Origin: Paraescarpia echinospica
Taxonomy: Eukaryota > Annelida > Polychaeta > Sabellida > Siboglinidae
NCBI GenBank assembly: GCA_020002185.1
Contig: CM034543.1
Coordinates: 28,235,185 to 28,299,184 of the forward strand
DNA: 64,000 nt
Direction of reading: 5' to 3'
Positions within the stretch are counted from its first letter, which is position 1; every line of letters begins with the position of its first letter. Below the pieces are notes generated by a model. It had not been told where the DNA came from. It worked only from the letters and a program-made list of their open reading frames with translations, and ran no database searches. Both the position numbers and the translations under genes were made by a program. Shown here piece after piece: positions 1 through 13,889 of the stretch.

Positions 1-729
1 TGATGACAGTAAGATGTGTCAGTGGCTTGGCAGCTTTTAGGGTGGTTGCACAAGTTTACAAAGTCACAAGATCTGTTAAGAAACTGCATCATGCATGGAG
101 GGGTTATTTGGTCATCGCCATGAATTGCGTGAAAGATTAATTATATAACTGCCAACTCTCCTGTGAAATCCAGGGGTCTCATGGATTTTTAGTGTATTTC
201 CCAGCCTTACAGGCAAATCTCCCGGATTTTCTCTGAAAATCTCCAACATCACCCTCCTGTCTTTGGGACAGCAAACTGGTGAAGTCCCTGTAAAAAATCT
301 CAGACAGCCCCCCCCCCTGTCTTCCGATGTCAAGACACGAGACAACGAGAAGCATGCTGAACCACTGATGAATCTCCTGGATTTCAACAAAAAAGTTGAT
401 GGGTATATAATTACTACATTGACACCACCTAAGAAGTTAAACATGTTAATGCAAATTGACGCTAATGGCCATCTTGCATTGTAAAAAATAAAATCTTAGG
501 TTGCACTGTGCCAAATCATGTTCTCGTGGGGTGGGGAGTTGAGCCGATGCTGAACAAATATTTTTGACTTTGCAAACTTGAAACCATTCCTTAAATATCA
601 TCTTTGAGACTATCAGCCACTGTTATATGACAACAAATAGTAGTTGTTGATTGTGTGAGATGTCACTCAGCCATTGGTGGAACATTTCTTGTGAGAAACT
701 CCTAATTTCAATGGTGATTCTTTGCTGGT

Positions 730-842
730 TTTTTACTGGTCCAGCACTGGTCCTTTGTTGGTCCTTTGCTGGGTCTTTCACTGGTTCTTTAGTGGTTGTC
801 CATTGGTCCTTCAATGGTCCTCCACGGGTCCTTTGCTGGTAG
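730..842. repeat. Degenerate TGGTCCTTT-type short tandem repeat
   Basis: Loose 9-15 bp periodicity of TGGTCCTTTGCTGG-like words. Imperfect and short. Confidence 0.6.
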
Positions 843-1186
843 TAACCAATTAACCCTAGGCTAATCATAGTTGTTGGCAGCTCATATCAGGGCTTCAAGT
901 GTAGTTGTTAAAAATACCAGTTGATTTACTGTGCTGAACTAAGTGAAAGATGATCCCTCCAACCCCACACAGCATCCAGTGCCAATGATTGCCCTCTGGT
1001 CTTGTCAGGAACTGATCCCAGTCGTCCCCACCCACACAGATATCATCAATAAGCTAATGGGTTTAACCAAACAATTCTGCCAAGTTATTAGAGAGATATT
1101 AGTGTCGGAAGTTTCCTTCCAATGTCTTGTTTATCTTTTATAATTCACGTATTGAAAATCACAGTGTCTGGAATGCAACCACTTCA

Positions 1187-1270
1187 GCACTGAGGCAAGG
1201 GTGTGCATCTCAAATTAGAATGTAATTGCACTGTTTTCACTGAGGCAAGGGTGTGCATCTCAAATTAGAC
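1187..1270. repeat. 50-bp tandem duplication
   Basis: The stretch starting CACTGAGGCAAGGGTGTGCA occurs at 1189 and again 50 bp later, identical for over 30 bp. Confidence 0.75.
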
Positions 1271-2229
1271 CATAATTGCCACATTTTCAAGCACAACAGC
1301 AATTGCAATATTTTCAAACACAACAGGTAGAGTAATTTTGATTTTACAATAAATGTGAACATTAATTTGCAAAACAAGTCATTTTGTAATAACATTTATT
1401 TTATAATTAAATTACAGGGTAATCAGAATATGTTATAAACTATTTTATGATATCAGTGAGGCAGCTAACTAAACTGTGGCTTACAGAAAAGAGCATACAT
1501 GCCAATGACTCACAAATAAAATTTTGAAAACTCTGTTTTTCCTCTTCTACTTATGCCCGGGACACGTGTGTTGCTAAAGTATTGTTGGATGGCTTGGATT
1601 TTAAGAAATAATAATATTACATTTCTTATATAATGCCCCATTAAAATAACTGTTCTGGGTCATTGTACCGTGGTGTAGACGTTATAAATAAATAAATAAA
1701 TAAGATAAAACAATACATATTTTTAAATATTAATATGCAAAATGTGCAGTTATTCCTACTAAAAATCATCTGTATTGTATTTTTTATTAATAAGATTATG
1801 TACAAGCTTTTGAGAATAAGAATAATAATAACAATAGCACAGGATAAATAATTAGTTATAATAATAAGAAAATTAAGATAAATATACGTATCATTAATTA
1901 AGCTCACAATGGTACTTGGAAATCTTAAAATAATTTAGAAAAAGACGGGTTTACTGTGCCACTTTGAACTGCCCAACATTGGTGCAGTATGAGGGGCAGT
2001 TGATGCCAAAGCAAAGAATGGATGTTTACAAAAACTGTTGTTTTGTTTACGAGCACTGAGCTCAGAGCACCGGGAAGGAATGTGGGAGTGGCGGAAGTTG
2101 GGAAACAATTTTTTACACCTTTGAACGATGGGACCCTGAAAATAGCTGGGATTTAGAGCTAGTTGGAAAAAAACAGGTTGCCAGCGACTGTAAGTTGACC
2201 AGAACAGTAGGTGATCAGTTTAGGGCAGA

Positions 2230-2895
2230 ATGTAGTCATGGAAGGAGGGAGATCGGGGAAGGAGGGAGACCAGGGAAGGGGGAGACCGGGGAGGGGGGAG
2301 GAGGGAGACCGGGAAGGGGGGAGACCGGGGAGGGGGGAGACCGGGGAAGGGGGGACACCGAGGAAGGGGGAGACCTGGGAAAGGGGGAGATCGGGGAAGG
2401 AGGAAGACCGGGAAGGGGGAGACCGGGGAAGGGGGAGACCGGGGAAGGGGGGAGACCGGGGAAAGGGGGAGACCGGGGAAGATGGAGATTGGGGAAGGGG
2501 GAGACCGGGGAAGGGGGAGAACGGGAAAGGAGGGAGACCGGAAAGGAAGAAGACCGGGGAAGGGGGGAGACAGGTAAAGGGGAGACCGGGGAAGGAGGGA
2601 GGCCTAGGAAGGGGGGACCGGAGAAGGAGGAGACCGGGGAAGGGAGAGACTGGGGAAGAGGGAGACCGGGAAAGGGGAGACCGGGAAGGAGGGAGACCTG
2701 GGAAGGGTGGAGACCGAGGAAGGAGAGAGACCAGGGAAGGCGGATACCGAGGAAAGAGAGAGATCAAGGAAGGGGGGAGACCGGGGAAGGTGAGAGACCA
2801 GAAAGGAGAGTCCGGGGAAGGAGCAAGATCGGGGAAGGAGAGGAACCAAGAAAGTGGAGGGATCAGAGAAGTAGGGATCTTAGGAAAGGAGGAAG
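2230..2895. repeat. Polypurine minisatellite (GGAGACCGGGGAAGGG-like)
   Basis: About 660 bp, nearly all purine on the + strand except for paired CC in GACCGGG. Units are about 15-19 bp and degenerate. Both strands are open for about 250 codons only because the repeat lacks stop words. Confidence 0.9.
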
Positions 2896-3512
2896 GTGTT
2901 TCCAGGCCACAAATCATCTCAGGTGCTACTCACTGCCAGCAGCCTGGGGGGAATAGTTTCCTCCCAAGCACAGTGAGAAGGGCAGGTGTGGGGATTGTGG
3001 GCAGTATAGGTGTGGAAGCCTGGTGTCTTACATGTGGATGCAGTGAACTGCCTCCGTCTCATTTCTGGCTGTCTCACTTCTAGCGTAGCCACAAGACTTG
3101 TAATCTCTCGAGGTAGTTAGTCACTAAGATGGAGTGGACGTGTGAGATGGAACTGCAGCTCAACTGGTGTGTTCAGGTGTTACGTGTGTGAGTACAACTT
3201 CCCTGTCTGCCAGCCCTCTTGGTTCAGCTATTCTAGTTCTAAGATTGTCTGTGGCTGTGACTGTGATGTCAGTCAGTGGCTAGAGTCTGGGAATGTCCAT
3301 CAGATAGCAAACATTATACTTATAGTTTATGTCTCGCATCTCACTTTCCATAGTAGCCATAAAAACGGGAATTTTCAGCAGATATTAATATTGTTTTCAT
3401 GAGATATGCCATAGACGACAAGTTGAGAGGTATATATACAGTATATGTTGCCTATAATATTTAATTTGTTCACTGTATGGTGTAATTATTCGATTTTAAT
3501 CTGATTTTGTTT

Positions 3513-4170
3513 TTAGTCATGTCCTGTGTCAGTAATATTCATGGTTCATTGCTGATCCATTGTCAGTAATATCCATAGCCCATTGCTAATCCAGTGTCAG
3601 TAATATCTATGGCTCATTGCTAATCCAGTGTCAGTAATATCTATGGCTCATTGCTGATCCAGTGTCAGTAATATCCATGGCTCATTGCTGATCCAGTGTC
3701 AGTAATCTCCATGGCTCATTGCTGACCCAGTGTCATTAATATCAATGTCTCGTTGCTGATCCAGTGTCAGTAATATCAATGTCTCGTTGCTGATCCAGTG
3801 TCAGTAATATCAATGTCTCGTTGCTGACCCAGTGTCAGTAATATCAATGTCTCGTTGCTGACCCAGTGTCATTAATATCAATGTATCGTTGCTGACCCAG
3901 TGTCATTAATATCAATGTCTCGTTGCTGATCCAGTGTCAGTAATATCAATGTCTCGTTGCTGATCCAGTGTCAGTAATATCAATGTCTTGTTGCTGATCC
4001 AGTGTCAGTAATATCAATGTCTCGTTGCTGATCCAGTGTCAGTAATATCAATGTATCGTTGCTGATCCAGTGTCAGTAATATCTATGGTTCATTGCTGAT
4101 CCAGTGTCAGTAATATCCATGGCTCATTGCTGATCCAGTGTCAGTAATATCAATGTCTCATTTGTGGTCA
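3513..4170. repeat. 34-bp minisatellite, about 19 units
   Basis: Unit contains GATCCAGTGTCAGTAATATC and ends in a CTCGTTGCT-like segment. Left units differ (CATTGCTAATCC) from right ones. Confidence 0.92.
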
Positions 4171-4204
4171 TGTGTTAGTAATATCCAAGTCTCATTCACC
4201 TTTG

Positions 4205-4425
4205 ATGGTAGAATGCTGACCTTGATATCAGAGTGCTGACATCAGTGGCAGAATGATGACATTGATGGCAGTATGCTGACCTCAATGGCAAAATGCTGAC
4301 ATTTATGACAGAATACTGACATCAGTGACGGTATGCTAATACTGATGACAAAATGCTGACATTGATGGCAGAATGCTGACATCAATGGCAGAATGTAGAT
4401 ATTGACATTAGAAACTAGAATACTG
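4205..4425. repeat. 20-bp minisatellite
   Basis: Units such as GACATTGATGGCAGAATGCT repeat about ten times with substitutions, directly after the 34-bp array. Confidence 0.85.
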
Positions 4426-5088
4426 ACCTCACATGCCACATTTGGACATTGCACCCCCATGCTGGCTTTGTGTGTGTGGTCAGTTAGTTTGGACACACTT
4501 GGCATGAACACCTTATATATGTACTGTGGTCAGTCTCAATGGCTGGACTTTCTGATACAGAGAGTGTTTATATTTGTTATGCAACTGCATGGGAAATATT
4601 TGGCCACCCATGAAGGCATTTAACATTACCAAAAAAGTCCTGTTATGTGGTATTTAATGCGCATGGTCTGGAGAATATAATGAGAGACGAATTCGGTTGT
4701 GAATTGGACCATTTGCTTGAGAGTTGAGAAACATTAGATTTGCCTCAAATTGGTGCAGTCGTTACATTGGCATGTGAGTCTTGTCATAACTGTTGTTTTA
4801 GGCCAAACACAAATTCCAGGATAGATTGCGCTCGTGATTATCTATAATTACACATGTAGTTTTGCACTGATGCCAAATTAGTTTAGTCTAAACAGGAATC
4901 GGCAGTATCGCCATTTCTCCCACTTCTCATTTCTCCCACTTCTCGGTTGGTGTCACCAGATGTGAAGTCCCGGTTAAATTCACCGTGATGAAAAACACAT
5001 TTCAAATGTTCTGCTACATTTCATAAACATTACAGAAATAATGGCCAAAATGTATGAAATCGTGAAATTGAAAAATTAGATCATTGCA

Positions 5089-6328
5089 TACACACACACA
5101 CACACGCACACATGCACACACGCTCACATGCACACACGCTCACACGCACACATGCACACACGCTCACATGCACACACGCTCACACGCACACATGCACACA
5201 CACGCACACACGCACACACACATATACACACACGCACACATGCACATGCAATACACTACACGCGACACACGCCACACGCATTACATGCACACAATACTCA
5301 CACACACACAATGCCACACACGCACACAATACACATGCACACACTCTCACACGCATACACACATATACACACGCGACACATGCACACACGCACACATGCA
5401 CACACTCTCACACGCACACGCCACGCGACACATGCACACACACACGCGACACACACACACGACACACGCACACACACAATACCATGCATACACTCTCACA
5501 CATTAATACTCTTCACACGCACATGCACACACACGCTATCACACACGACACACGCCATTTTAATACGCACACACTCTCATTACATACCACGCCACACGCA
5601 CACATGCACACACACGCACACACACGCTATCAATACTCCATACCACATATATACACACACCACACACGCACACTAATAACGCTATCAATACTACACATAT
5701 ACACACACCAATAATAACGTTACATTACGCACAATAATAATAATAATAACACATACACAATACCACACAATATCATCAATTTCACAATAATAATGCCATT
5801 ACTACATACCCACACACAATGCCATTAATACGTTATCACATGCACACATACACACCACACAACGCTATCACATGCACACACACCACACACGCTATCAACA
5901 CGCATATCAATATCATCAACTACCAATCTTATCATTACGTAATATCATCAATAACTACACGCATTACGCACAATAATAATAATATCAATACTAACGCTAT
6001 CACATGCAATAACCACACACGCTATCATCATCAATAATACCACACCAATAATAATTATCAATACGCACACAATAATACTAACGCATTACGCACAATAAAT
6101 CAATAATAATAAAACACATAATAATACGTACATCAATTAATACGCACACATGCATTACGCACACACGCACATGCACACACGACACATGCACACACACCAC
6201 ACACACACACCACACATGCACACAAACACACGCACACATGCACACATGCACGCACACATGCACACACACACACACACATTAAAGTATTGTCATTGCATAC
6301 ATAGCATGCGCGCGCATGCACACACACA

Positions 6329-6369
<41 letters not shown>

Positions 6370-6370
6370 T
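5089..6370. repeat. CA-rich low-complexity tract grading into AAT-rich words
   Basis: ACACGC and ACATGC words dominate at 5089-5600. From 5690 to 6130 they mix with AATAAT and CGCTATCA words; pure CA returns at 6150-6370. No coding content. Confidence 0.95.
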
Positions 6371-6595
6371 AAAGTATCGTCATTGCATACAGTATGCAGA
6401 CAGCTTCAAACAGACACTACCAGAGTATTGTTTAAAGTATCATCATTGCATACAATATGCAGACTGCTTCAAACAGACACTGCATGCATATTGTTTAAAG
6501 TATTGTCATTGCATACAGTATGCAGACTGCTTCAAAGAGTATTGTATAAGGTATCATCATGCCATACAGTTACAGTAAGCAGACAGCTTCCAACC
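6280..6595. repeat. 63-bp tandem repeat, about four units, split by CA run
   Basis: Unit starts TTAAAGTATCRTCATTGCAT and contains GCAGACTGCTTCAAACAGAC. A first partial unit at 6280 is separated from the others by a CA microsatellite. Confidence 0.85.
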
Positions 6596-7489
6596 TGCAC
6601 ACAGTGGTACAGTCTGTGTTGTTTAATGTTCCCAATGAAATGCCACACCTCTTCTGTAAATAAATTGAAATTTAGTTTGTTTCTGATAAGAATCAATGCC
6701 TGGAAGTGAAAACATGTCTCTTGTTGCTGTCTGCTCTTACAATAAATCACTCCCTCTGCAGACGAAGGTCACAAAACTCACAGGAATAGGTCACAGGTTA
6801 GATTCCTGTCTTGGCACTGCATAGATCATTGGTACAGTAGTTTCCTTTCCTGTGTACAACCTGATGGACCAGTCATTATTTCCTATTCACTTATAGGAGA
6901 AAAGTTATTGGGCATACCAGAATGGGTATATACTTAAGATTGTGGAACCTTGGTAATAACTCAGTCTAGAAGCGGTATACAAGAAACATTTCTATTTAAC
7001 AAAATCTGTGTTATAATGACAGGTAAACTATACATAAATAGGGTTACCTTAATTTAATTTCATGCAACATTTGTAGTCTAAATTTTGCCAAATTTGACAG
7101 TTGTAGATTTTTATGAAAAAACTTGCGATAAATAATTATAAAATGATTGGCAAGTGCTTAATTTATGGCGTAATAAATGTATTGTAACAAACACATGTTT
7201 TATTACATGTGTTGCAACAAACAAGTGTATCATTCTAACATACGTAAGTGTATTAGATCATATACGTGTACTATGGTAAATAAAAATAACACTCTTAATT
7301 TATGGGTTCTGTTGGAGAACCCTGGAATTGAACAACTAACTAAGATCAACTGAATATAACAACAAAACACATTTATAATATATGCATCATAGGAAATGTA
7401 TAAGTTAAGAACTATATAACAGTACTAAGTTAATTAGTTAGATATATATAATTACAGCATGTACAGAATTGCTTAGCAAGGGTTGTGAC

Positions 7490-7975
7490 TATGTCTCCAC
7501 TTTTTTCACACAGTGTAACTTCGAGGTCATTGCATTGGCTTCCTGTTCAATATTGTATCATTTTAAAGATATGTTCCATTACCAACCAGGCAAGTTGATG
7601 TAAACAACCGGCATATTAAAGTTCTTTGCTTACTCCTGTAAGAAAATCTATCCAGCTTCGATCATCTAGTTCTGATTTACTTTTTTGTTCCTAGAGTCAA
7701 CACTAACATTGGAACTAAGGTTTTTTCATTTGTTGCACCAACTCTTTGGAATATGCTCCCTCTTAGTGTTAGATCAGTTGAAAATATTACACAATTCTGC
7801 CATCATTTAAAAACTTACCTTATAAACTTCCTGATGCACCTTTGCTCCCTGGTGTATCCATCTATCTGTTGATGATTTTAATGCGGCTTATCGATTTTGA
7901 GATTGACAAACCTTCTGTGTTGATGTGCCTGAGGATTTAGGTGCGAAAAAAGAAGTTACATTATTATTATTACTA
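7490..7975 (+). mobile_element. Non-LTR retrotransposon relic, C-terminal part
   Basis: Conceptual translation in broken frames gives LHWLPVQYCIILKI (about 7528-7570) and later GTKVFSFVAPTLWNMLPLSV (from about 7711). Both blocks are characteristic of the end of the ORF2 protein in CR1/L2-type LINEs. Frameshifts and stops show it is dead. It ends near an ATT microsatellite at 7958-7975, as such 3' ends often do. Confidence 0.75.
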
Positions 7976-8699
7976 GCAAAAATGCCTGTCACGTGACGGG
8001 ATGCCTTGGTGGATGATAGTAATATTTACCAAATGTTAAAAAACACACAGCATCGTTAGATAAACATCATACATAACGCACTGGATAAGGTGAGAATCTT
8101 GACATATATGGGGTATTTTGAAAAAAAGTATAGGTCTTATGTCTAACCCCTGGGGTTGTAGATTAATCCCTGACAGTTTGGTACTCGAGGTTGAAGCTGT
8201 CCAAGAGAAAAACGTTAACGTACCCGCATACATAAGTAAGCTCGTTTATTTAAGTAGATTATAACTTATGTAACAAAACTGCATAATGTTCGCACTGGTA
8301 GCCAGTGGCAGGAGATGGTCGGAGGAAGGCATTCTGATAAAGCTGCAATCTGACACTGACTCTGGCCTCAGTCAAGTATTTGTACAATTCATCAGTGTGA
8401 CATTATCACCTCTCCCAGTATGTTCTTTTAACCCTTTTATTGCTACGCATTCATGCCAGCTGATACCCTCTGTAGTGTCAGGGAAACATTTTTGTGGAGA
8501 AACAAGAGTTTGGGTTACATAAAGAGGTGAATAGGCAAAACGGTGTGTAATGTGGTGTAATTAAGTGTAACAAGGTGTAATGAAATCTAATGAGGTGTAG
8601 TGGGAGAAGGAGGAGGAAGAAGGGGAATTAAAGGAGATCAATTACGTGATAAGTAATATGTGCATTAAGCCTATCCTATCCAGTGTATCTAAGCAGACA

Positions 8700-9035
8700 C
8701 TAAAGTAAAAAGTAATGTAAATTAAGTTCTCAGTATCCAGTCCTCAGGACTGCTCAAAGCGCTTTACACTTTACTCCCCGGCAGACCTGTTCAATCGAAC
8801 ACCATCTTGACTTCTCTGGAATCATTAAGCCATGCTGTAATTAATGCACGAAGACTATTTGTACACATCCACCGTCTATAGCCACCAACTACTCACTCGT
8901 ACAGCTGAGTGAACTGAAGCAACATAGAGTGAAAGAACTTACTCAAGGTTCAACACAGCAGCACTGGATTCGAACACAGGTTCTCCCGGTTGATAGTCTG
9001 ATGTTCTAACAACTATGCCACAGCACTCCAATAAG
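8700..9035 (-). mobile_element. SINE family 1, minus-strand copy
   Basis: On the minus strand, a tRNA-like head with GGCATAGTTGTTAGAACATC and GTGTTCGAATCC is followed by the family body (GGAGTAAAGTGTAAAGCGCT, GCAGTCCTGAGGACTGGATA). It is about 335 bp and appears complete. Confidence 0.8.
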
Positions 9036-9706
9036 TTAATTATCGGGTAGTAACTAACTAAACACTGAAGATGGGGTCCTAACTGTACATGGTGAGATCC
9101 AATGTAACACTTGAAACAGAAGTCCTTCCTGTACATCTGTAATGAGATGAGATCTAGCATATTGTATTGATCGTACTCAATGTCAAACATAGAAAAGTAT
9201 CCCATCTCTGTACCTTGCTATGTTGTTATGGTTCCAACTGTGGTCTACCCCGACAACCACCCACTGGTCTAACCCCACAGTCACCAATCTACCCCCAGAT
9301 CCACTGGTCTATCCCCACTGCCACCACTTGGCCAATGAGAGTGCCTGACCTAGATGTGCAGCCGTGTGTGACAGTACTGTTGGTGCAGGAACCAGCAGGC
9401 CTGTGTTGACATGTGTCATAGTCTCTTTCATTAGTGGCTAGTTGCTTCATACACTGCAGTTGTACATGCTGGTTACTGCAGCCTAATACTCTGCAATTGG
9501 CTGCGTCAATAGGTAACTTGGATTGAGTCACAGACCGGAGCACTTTGACGATTGTCAGCTGCCAGTCCAGTGCTTGTAGCACCAGCACATGGTTAGGCGT
9601 TCGCTAGCCTCAGTTTCGTGACATTTTGTCAGTTTCGCACAGAGTTTTCGCAAGTTTCTCACACACTGGATAGGACCAGACTGCGTTAGACCTATCAGTT
9701 GGTTTG

Positions 9707-9830
9707 GATGTGTTATTGACGCCATGGATTACAGCAAGACCATCATAGTTTGGATCTGTTATTGAGCGCATGGATCACACGATTCGTAGTTTGGATATGT
9801 TATTGAGGGAATGGATCTCAAGACATCGTT
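9707..9830. repeat. Imperfect triplicate, about 50 bp
   Basis: Three degenerate copies around GTTTGGATRTGTTATTGA and CATGGAT. Confidence 0.55.
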
Positions 9831-10118
9831 TGGATTGACACAGTTATGCAAGCTACCATGTTTCCTGTGACGAAAACAGGGTGAGTTGTGTTTTGAATGT
9901 CTGGAATGTGTGAGTGCGAATCTCTACAAGAAAATCATGCAGATAGTGGATCAAAACGCATTCAGGGTATTCTGGTTCTAGTGTTGGGACTTTGTGGAAC
10001 ACCCTCTTATTTGAGTGGAACAAATGTTAAGGCAAGGTGGAAATAATGGAATTCATGCAAATTTATAAAATGGTAGTGTTAATGTCAATGTTTGTAGTAT
10101 TAAGTAATACAAATTTAG

Positions 10119-10385
10119 GAAGTGCAGCTAGTGTGGTGGTTAGCAAATCTGCCTGGCATGCCAGTGCTCTGAGTTCGAAACCCTGACCGGGCAGGTATGA
10201 TATTTGGTGTAAAAACCTGGCTCTCAACAATGAGGCCTGTGTATGCCTCATGACATTAACAGTGTTAATGTCGGTCCCGTCTCAATTTGGGACGTAAAAG
10301 AACCATTGAGGACGACAAACACCCTGGCAGTGACCACCGTCAGTGCCAGCATATAAAGGTCGGTTTGGCGATAATGTTCTGAAAA
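10119..10385 (+). mobile_element. tRNA-derived SINE (family 2)
   Basis: The A-box-like TAGTGTGGTGGTTAGCAAAT and B-box-like GAGTTCGAAACCC are spaced as in a tRNA. A body follows with GTCTCAATTTGGGACGTAAA and CAGTGACCACCGTCAGTGCC. It differs from SINE family 1 in both head and body. Only one copy is seen in the window. Confidence 0.7.
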
Positions 10386-10594
10386 AGGCTGACTAGTTGA
10401 ATGAGACCTCAAGACTACAGTAATACAGACTAGTCAGTTAATAGAACATTGCCGAGTGCTAGAAACAAATGCAACTAGAACTAGTTATAAAACGGTAGGA
10501 AATATTATTGTCACTGCTTGTAGACATGACTTTAAACTGTCTGACACGTACATTGCATACACTCTTAGTGTATGCAGCTTAATGACAGCTTATG

Positions 10595-10690
10595 TAATAA
10601 TACAAATATATGTTATTTTAAATACACCACCACCATGTAATAATACAAATATATGATATTTTAAATACACCACCACCATGCAATAATGCA
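10595..10690. repeat. 43-bp tandem duplication
   Basis: TAATAATACAAATATATG and TTTTAAATACACCACCACCA repeat two to three times. Confidence 0.7.
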
Positions 10691-10810
10691 GATTTATTAC
10701 TGCCAAGTGCCAACACATAATAATTAATATAAACACTGATTATTACGAATGCATTAGGAACATGTATCTAGTACTGATATAAGTATTGATGTGTATAGTG
10801 CACCTAAAGT

Positions 10811-11765
10811 CGGTACCTCCTGATTCCCTTGTACATGATAGAGGTCTAGCTCCTGTACTGTTCTTCCTCCTGGTTCCCTTGTACATGGGTGAGGTCTAGC
10901 TCCTGTACTGTTCTTCCTCCTGGTTCCCTTGTACAAGGGGTGAGGTCTAGCTCCTGTACTGTTCTTCCTCCTGGTTCCCTTGTACAGAGTGAGGTCTAGC
11001 TCCTGTACTGTTCTTCCTCCTGGTTCCCTTGTACATGATAGAGGTCTAGCCCCTGTACTGTTCTTCCTCCTGGTTCCCTTGTACATGATAGAGGTCTAGC
11101 TCCTGTACTGTTCTTCCTCCTGGTTCCCTTGTACATGATAGAGGTCTAGCCCCTGTACTGTTCTTCCTCCTGGTTCCCTTGTACATGATAGAGGTCTAGC
11201 TCCTGTGCTGTTCTTCCTCCTAGTTCCCTTGTACAGGAGTGAGGTCTAGCTCCTGTACTGTTCTTCCTCATGATTCCCTTGTACATGGTAAAGCTCTAGC
11301 CCCTGTGCTGTTCTTCCTCCTGGTTCCCTTGTACAAGGGTGAGGTCTAGCCCCCGTACTGTTCTTCCTCCTGGTTCCCTTGTACAAGGGGTGATGTCTAG
11401 CCCCCGTACTGTTCTTCCTCCTGGTTCCCTTGTACAAGGGTGAGGTCTAGCCCCCGTACTGTTCTTCCTCCTGGTTCCCTTGTACAAGGGGTGAGGTCTA
11501 GCCCCCGTAATGTTCTTCCTCCTGGTTCCCTTGTACAAGGGTGAGGTCTAGCCCCCGTACTGTTCTTCCTCCTGGTTCCCTTGTACTTAGTAAAGGTCTA
11601 GCCCCTGTACTGTTCTTCCTCCTGGTTCCCTTGTACATGGGTGAAGTCTAGCCCATGTACTGTTCTTCCTCCTGGTCCCCTTGTACATGGGTGAGGTCTA
11701 GCCCCTGTACTGTTCTTCCTCCTGGTTCCCTTGTACAGGGGTGAGATCTAGCCCCTGTTCTGTTA
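10811..11765. repeat. 50-bp minisatellite, about 19 units
   Basis: Unit has TTCTTCCTCCTGGTTCCCTT, GTACATGATAGAGGTCTAGC and TCCTGTACTG. Length varies by one or two bases, so minus-strand open frames across it are unit translations, not genes. Confidence 0.95.
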
Positions 11766-13889
11766 CATGGTTCTTCCTGTTGGTGCCCTCCACTGCTCTC
11801 TGTTCTCTCTGGTATTCTGCCTGTATCCATTGTCATCTAGTAATCTACCCATATCATCTGACATCATACTAATACCCCCAGGGTGTTCATTCTCCTTGGA
11901 TACAAATATATTATCATAATTACACTCAAAGTTTGTTGTTTTCCTTTTTTCTGAAAGTCTGATCCTTGATATCTGTTTTCTTTTTTTTCCCCTCTCTGAT
12001 GGTGCACTGCTGTCTCCGCCAACCGTCTCCCCTCCCTTTGGTCACTATCGATATTTACACGTCCTACTCCCTCAAAATCTCTCTTTACACAATCCTTCCA
12101 TAGCAAACATATACTACCTTAATGACTTTATATATTCATACACCTAAGAATAAATCAATTATCAGCTGTCCAAAAACATGTAGTGTAACACATTTTTTTA
12201 GAGTGTCCAAAACATACAGTGTCTGAATATACACTGCCGTAACCACTGGATCTCACAGTTGACCACTGTCCGAAAACACTGGACATCACAGTTGACCATT
12301 CTGCTGAAAAAATACAGTACAGAAAACACATTTTTTTTGTAGATTTTTATGGTTTCCGATAACATACTGTGTTCAAAATCTGAATACATACATACATTAT
12401 AGCAATATGAATATTATTGTTACTAGCAGTTTGATCATGTTACATTGTTACAACTATTTGATCATTTTACATTACTACAACAGTTTGGTCATTATTACAT
12501 CTATTTGGTCAAGTTGCATGGCCTGGAGATTACACATATCAGATATCAGACAGATGGTTTTGTCTGGTGTTTATTTAAATAAATGTGTTTGGACAGTGTG
12601 TTGGTGACAGCCAGTGGCCCAGTGGGACAACCATTTGAGGCTGCAGCAGTAGGACCTGGTCACAATATACACATGCCTAGAATTGGGCAAACTTGCCAGC
12701 AAGTCATACATGTTAGGGGCATCATTAAACTGGTGGGAGTCAAATTCATGATTCCTTTATTGTTTTACACCATTTTAACAAAAACCTGAACAAATTCTTC
12801 CATAAGAAATCTGTGTGCTAAATCTCTAATAATAATTCCGTCAAATTTGTGCAAACAAACTGTTAGAAAAGTTGTTTAGAGTGAAGTACTTACAAAGTTT
12901 TGATCAGTGAATACAAAACTAAAAAAATGCTTGTTTACCCAAAATGCCGGGTCCTGTTTATGCTGTGTAATTTGCTCTATGTTTGTCACATGATCAGTAC
13001 AAAATCAGAAAATGTATTAAAATAGCCTAATGATGTCTAAATATTTCAATGCCATAGTTTTGGGAATAATACAGAATTTCCAGTCGTGAATATATAACTA
13101 TAAGACTTAATTGTTGAATCCTAGACTTATACTTATATACTTAATGGCCAGTAGCAAAAAAACTGTAGCATATGTGAGTGAATTAGTTTATGGTGTCCTA
13201 CAAACAGTATTTTGATTTACTTCAAGCCAGTTTTTAGAAGCGTGTTCTGTGAAATTTAATGTTTGACTGCACCAAACAATATATACAATAGAAGAGATAA
13301 TATTCATCCTGCTTATATCCTTTGGAGTCATGGCCTGGGGGCAAAGTAGAGTTTTATTAGAGCTAGACATACCAAGATAGTTGGACTTATCTGCAGCCAT
13401 GGGCATCGTGTATATAATTATGCTGAATCAGGCCTGGGATTGCTTCAATGAAAGTGCTGTTGCATACATCAAGAATTACGTGCAACAGACAGCGCTGATA
13501 TTTCAGGTGTGGGTTTACGTGAGACAAAGGAAACCAGAGGATAACTCTTGCCAGACAACTGTGAATACACTATAGTTCTGTAATATTACTTGGAGCAATG
13601 TTCTTAGACTTAGAAGAGTTGCCTGCCGTTTGCCTTTCCTGAAGCCATATGCTGTGTTCATACAAAAAGTCTAACCCGCTTAACTTTAGACCGGTTTATG
13701 ACATACAAGTCATATAAATGCCGTGCGTCCTTTCTACTGTTGTTCCAAGCTACATAATTGATGCACATTTGAAGTTAAACCGGTTTAGTTCTGCATGAAT
13801 GTAGCTATTAGGATTAATTAAAACTTCTCAATAAGTAAGTAGCTTTATTTTACAATGTAACAAATACATGCCGTTAATATACAACATAA

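Noticed and set aside
2159..3083. Three overlapping frames of 250-290 codons on both strands, Gly/Arg/Glu- or Pro/Ser-rich
   Set aside because: They are translations of the polypurine minisatellite; all frames are open because the repeat lacks stop words.
5084..6578. His/Thr-rich and Cys/Val-rich frames
   Set aside because: CA/GT low-complexity DNA read as protein.
8286..8522. Frame starting MFALVASGRRWSEEG as a possible upstream Shroom PDZ exon
   Set aside because: No PDZ carboxylate-binding loop pattern and no clear paired splice sites.
10754..11836. Minus-strand frames with repeated GTRRKNSTGARPHP-like peptide
   Set aside because: Unit translation of a 50-bp minisatellite whose unit length drifts, breaking any frame; no splice context.
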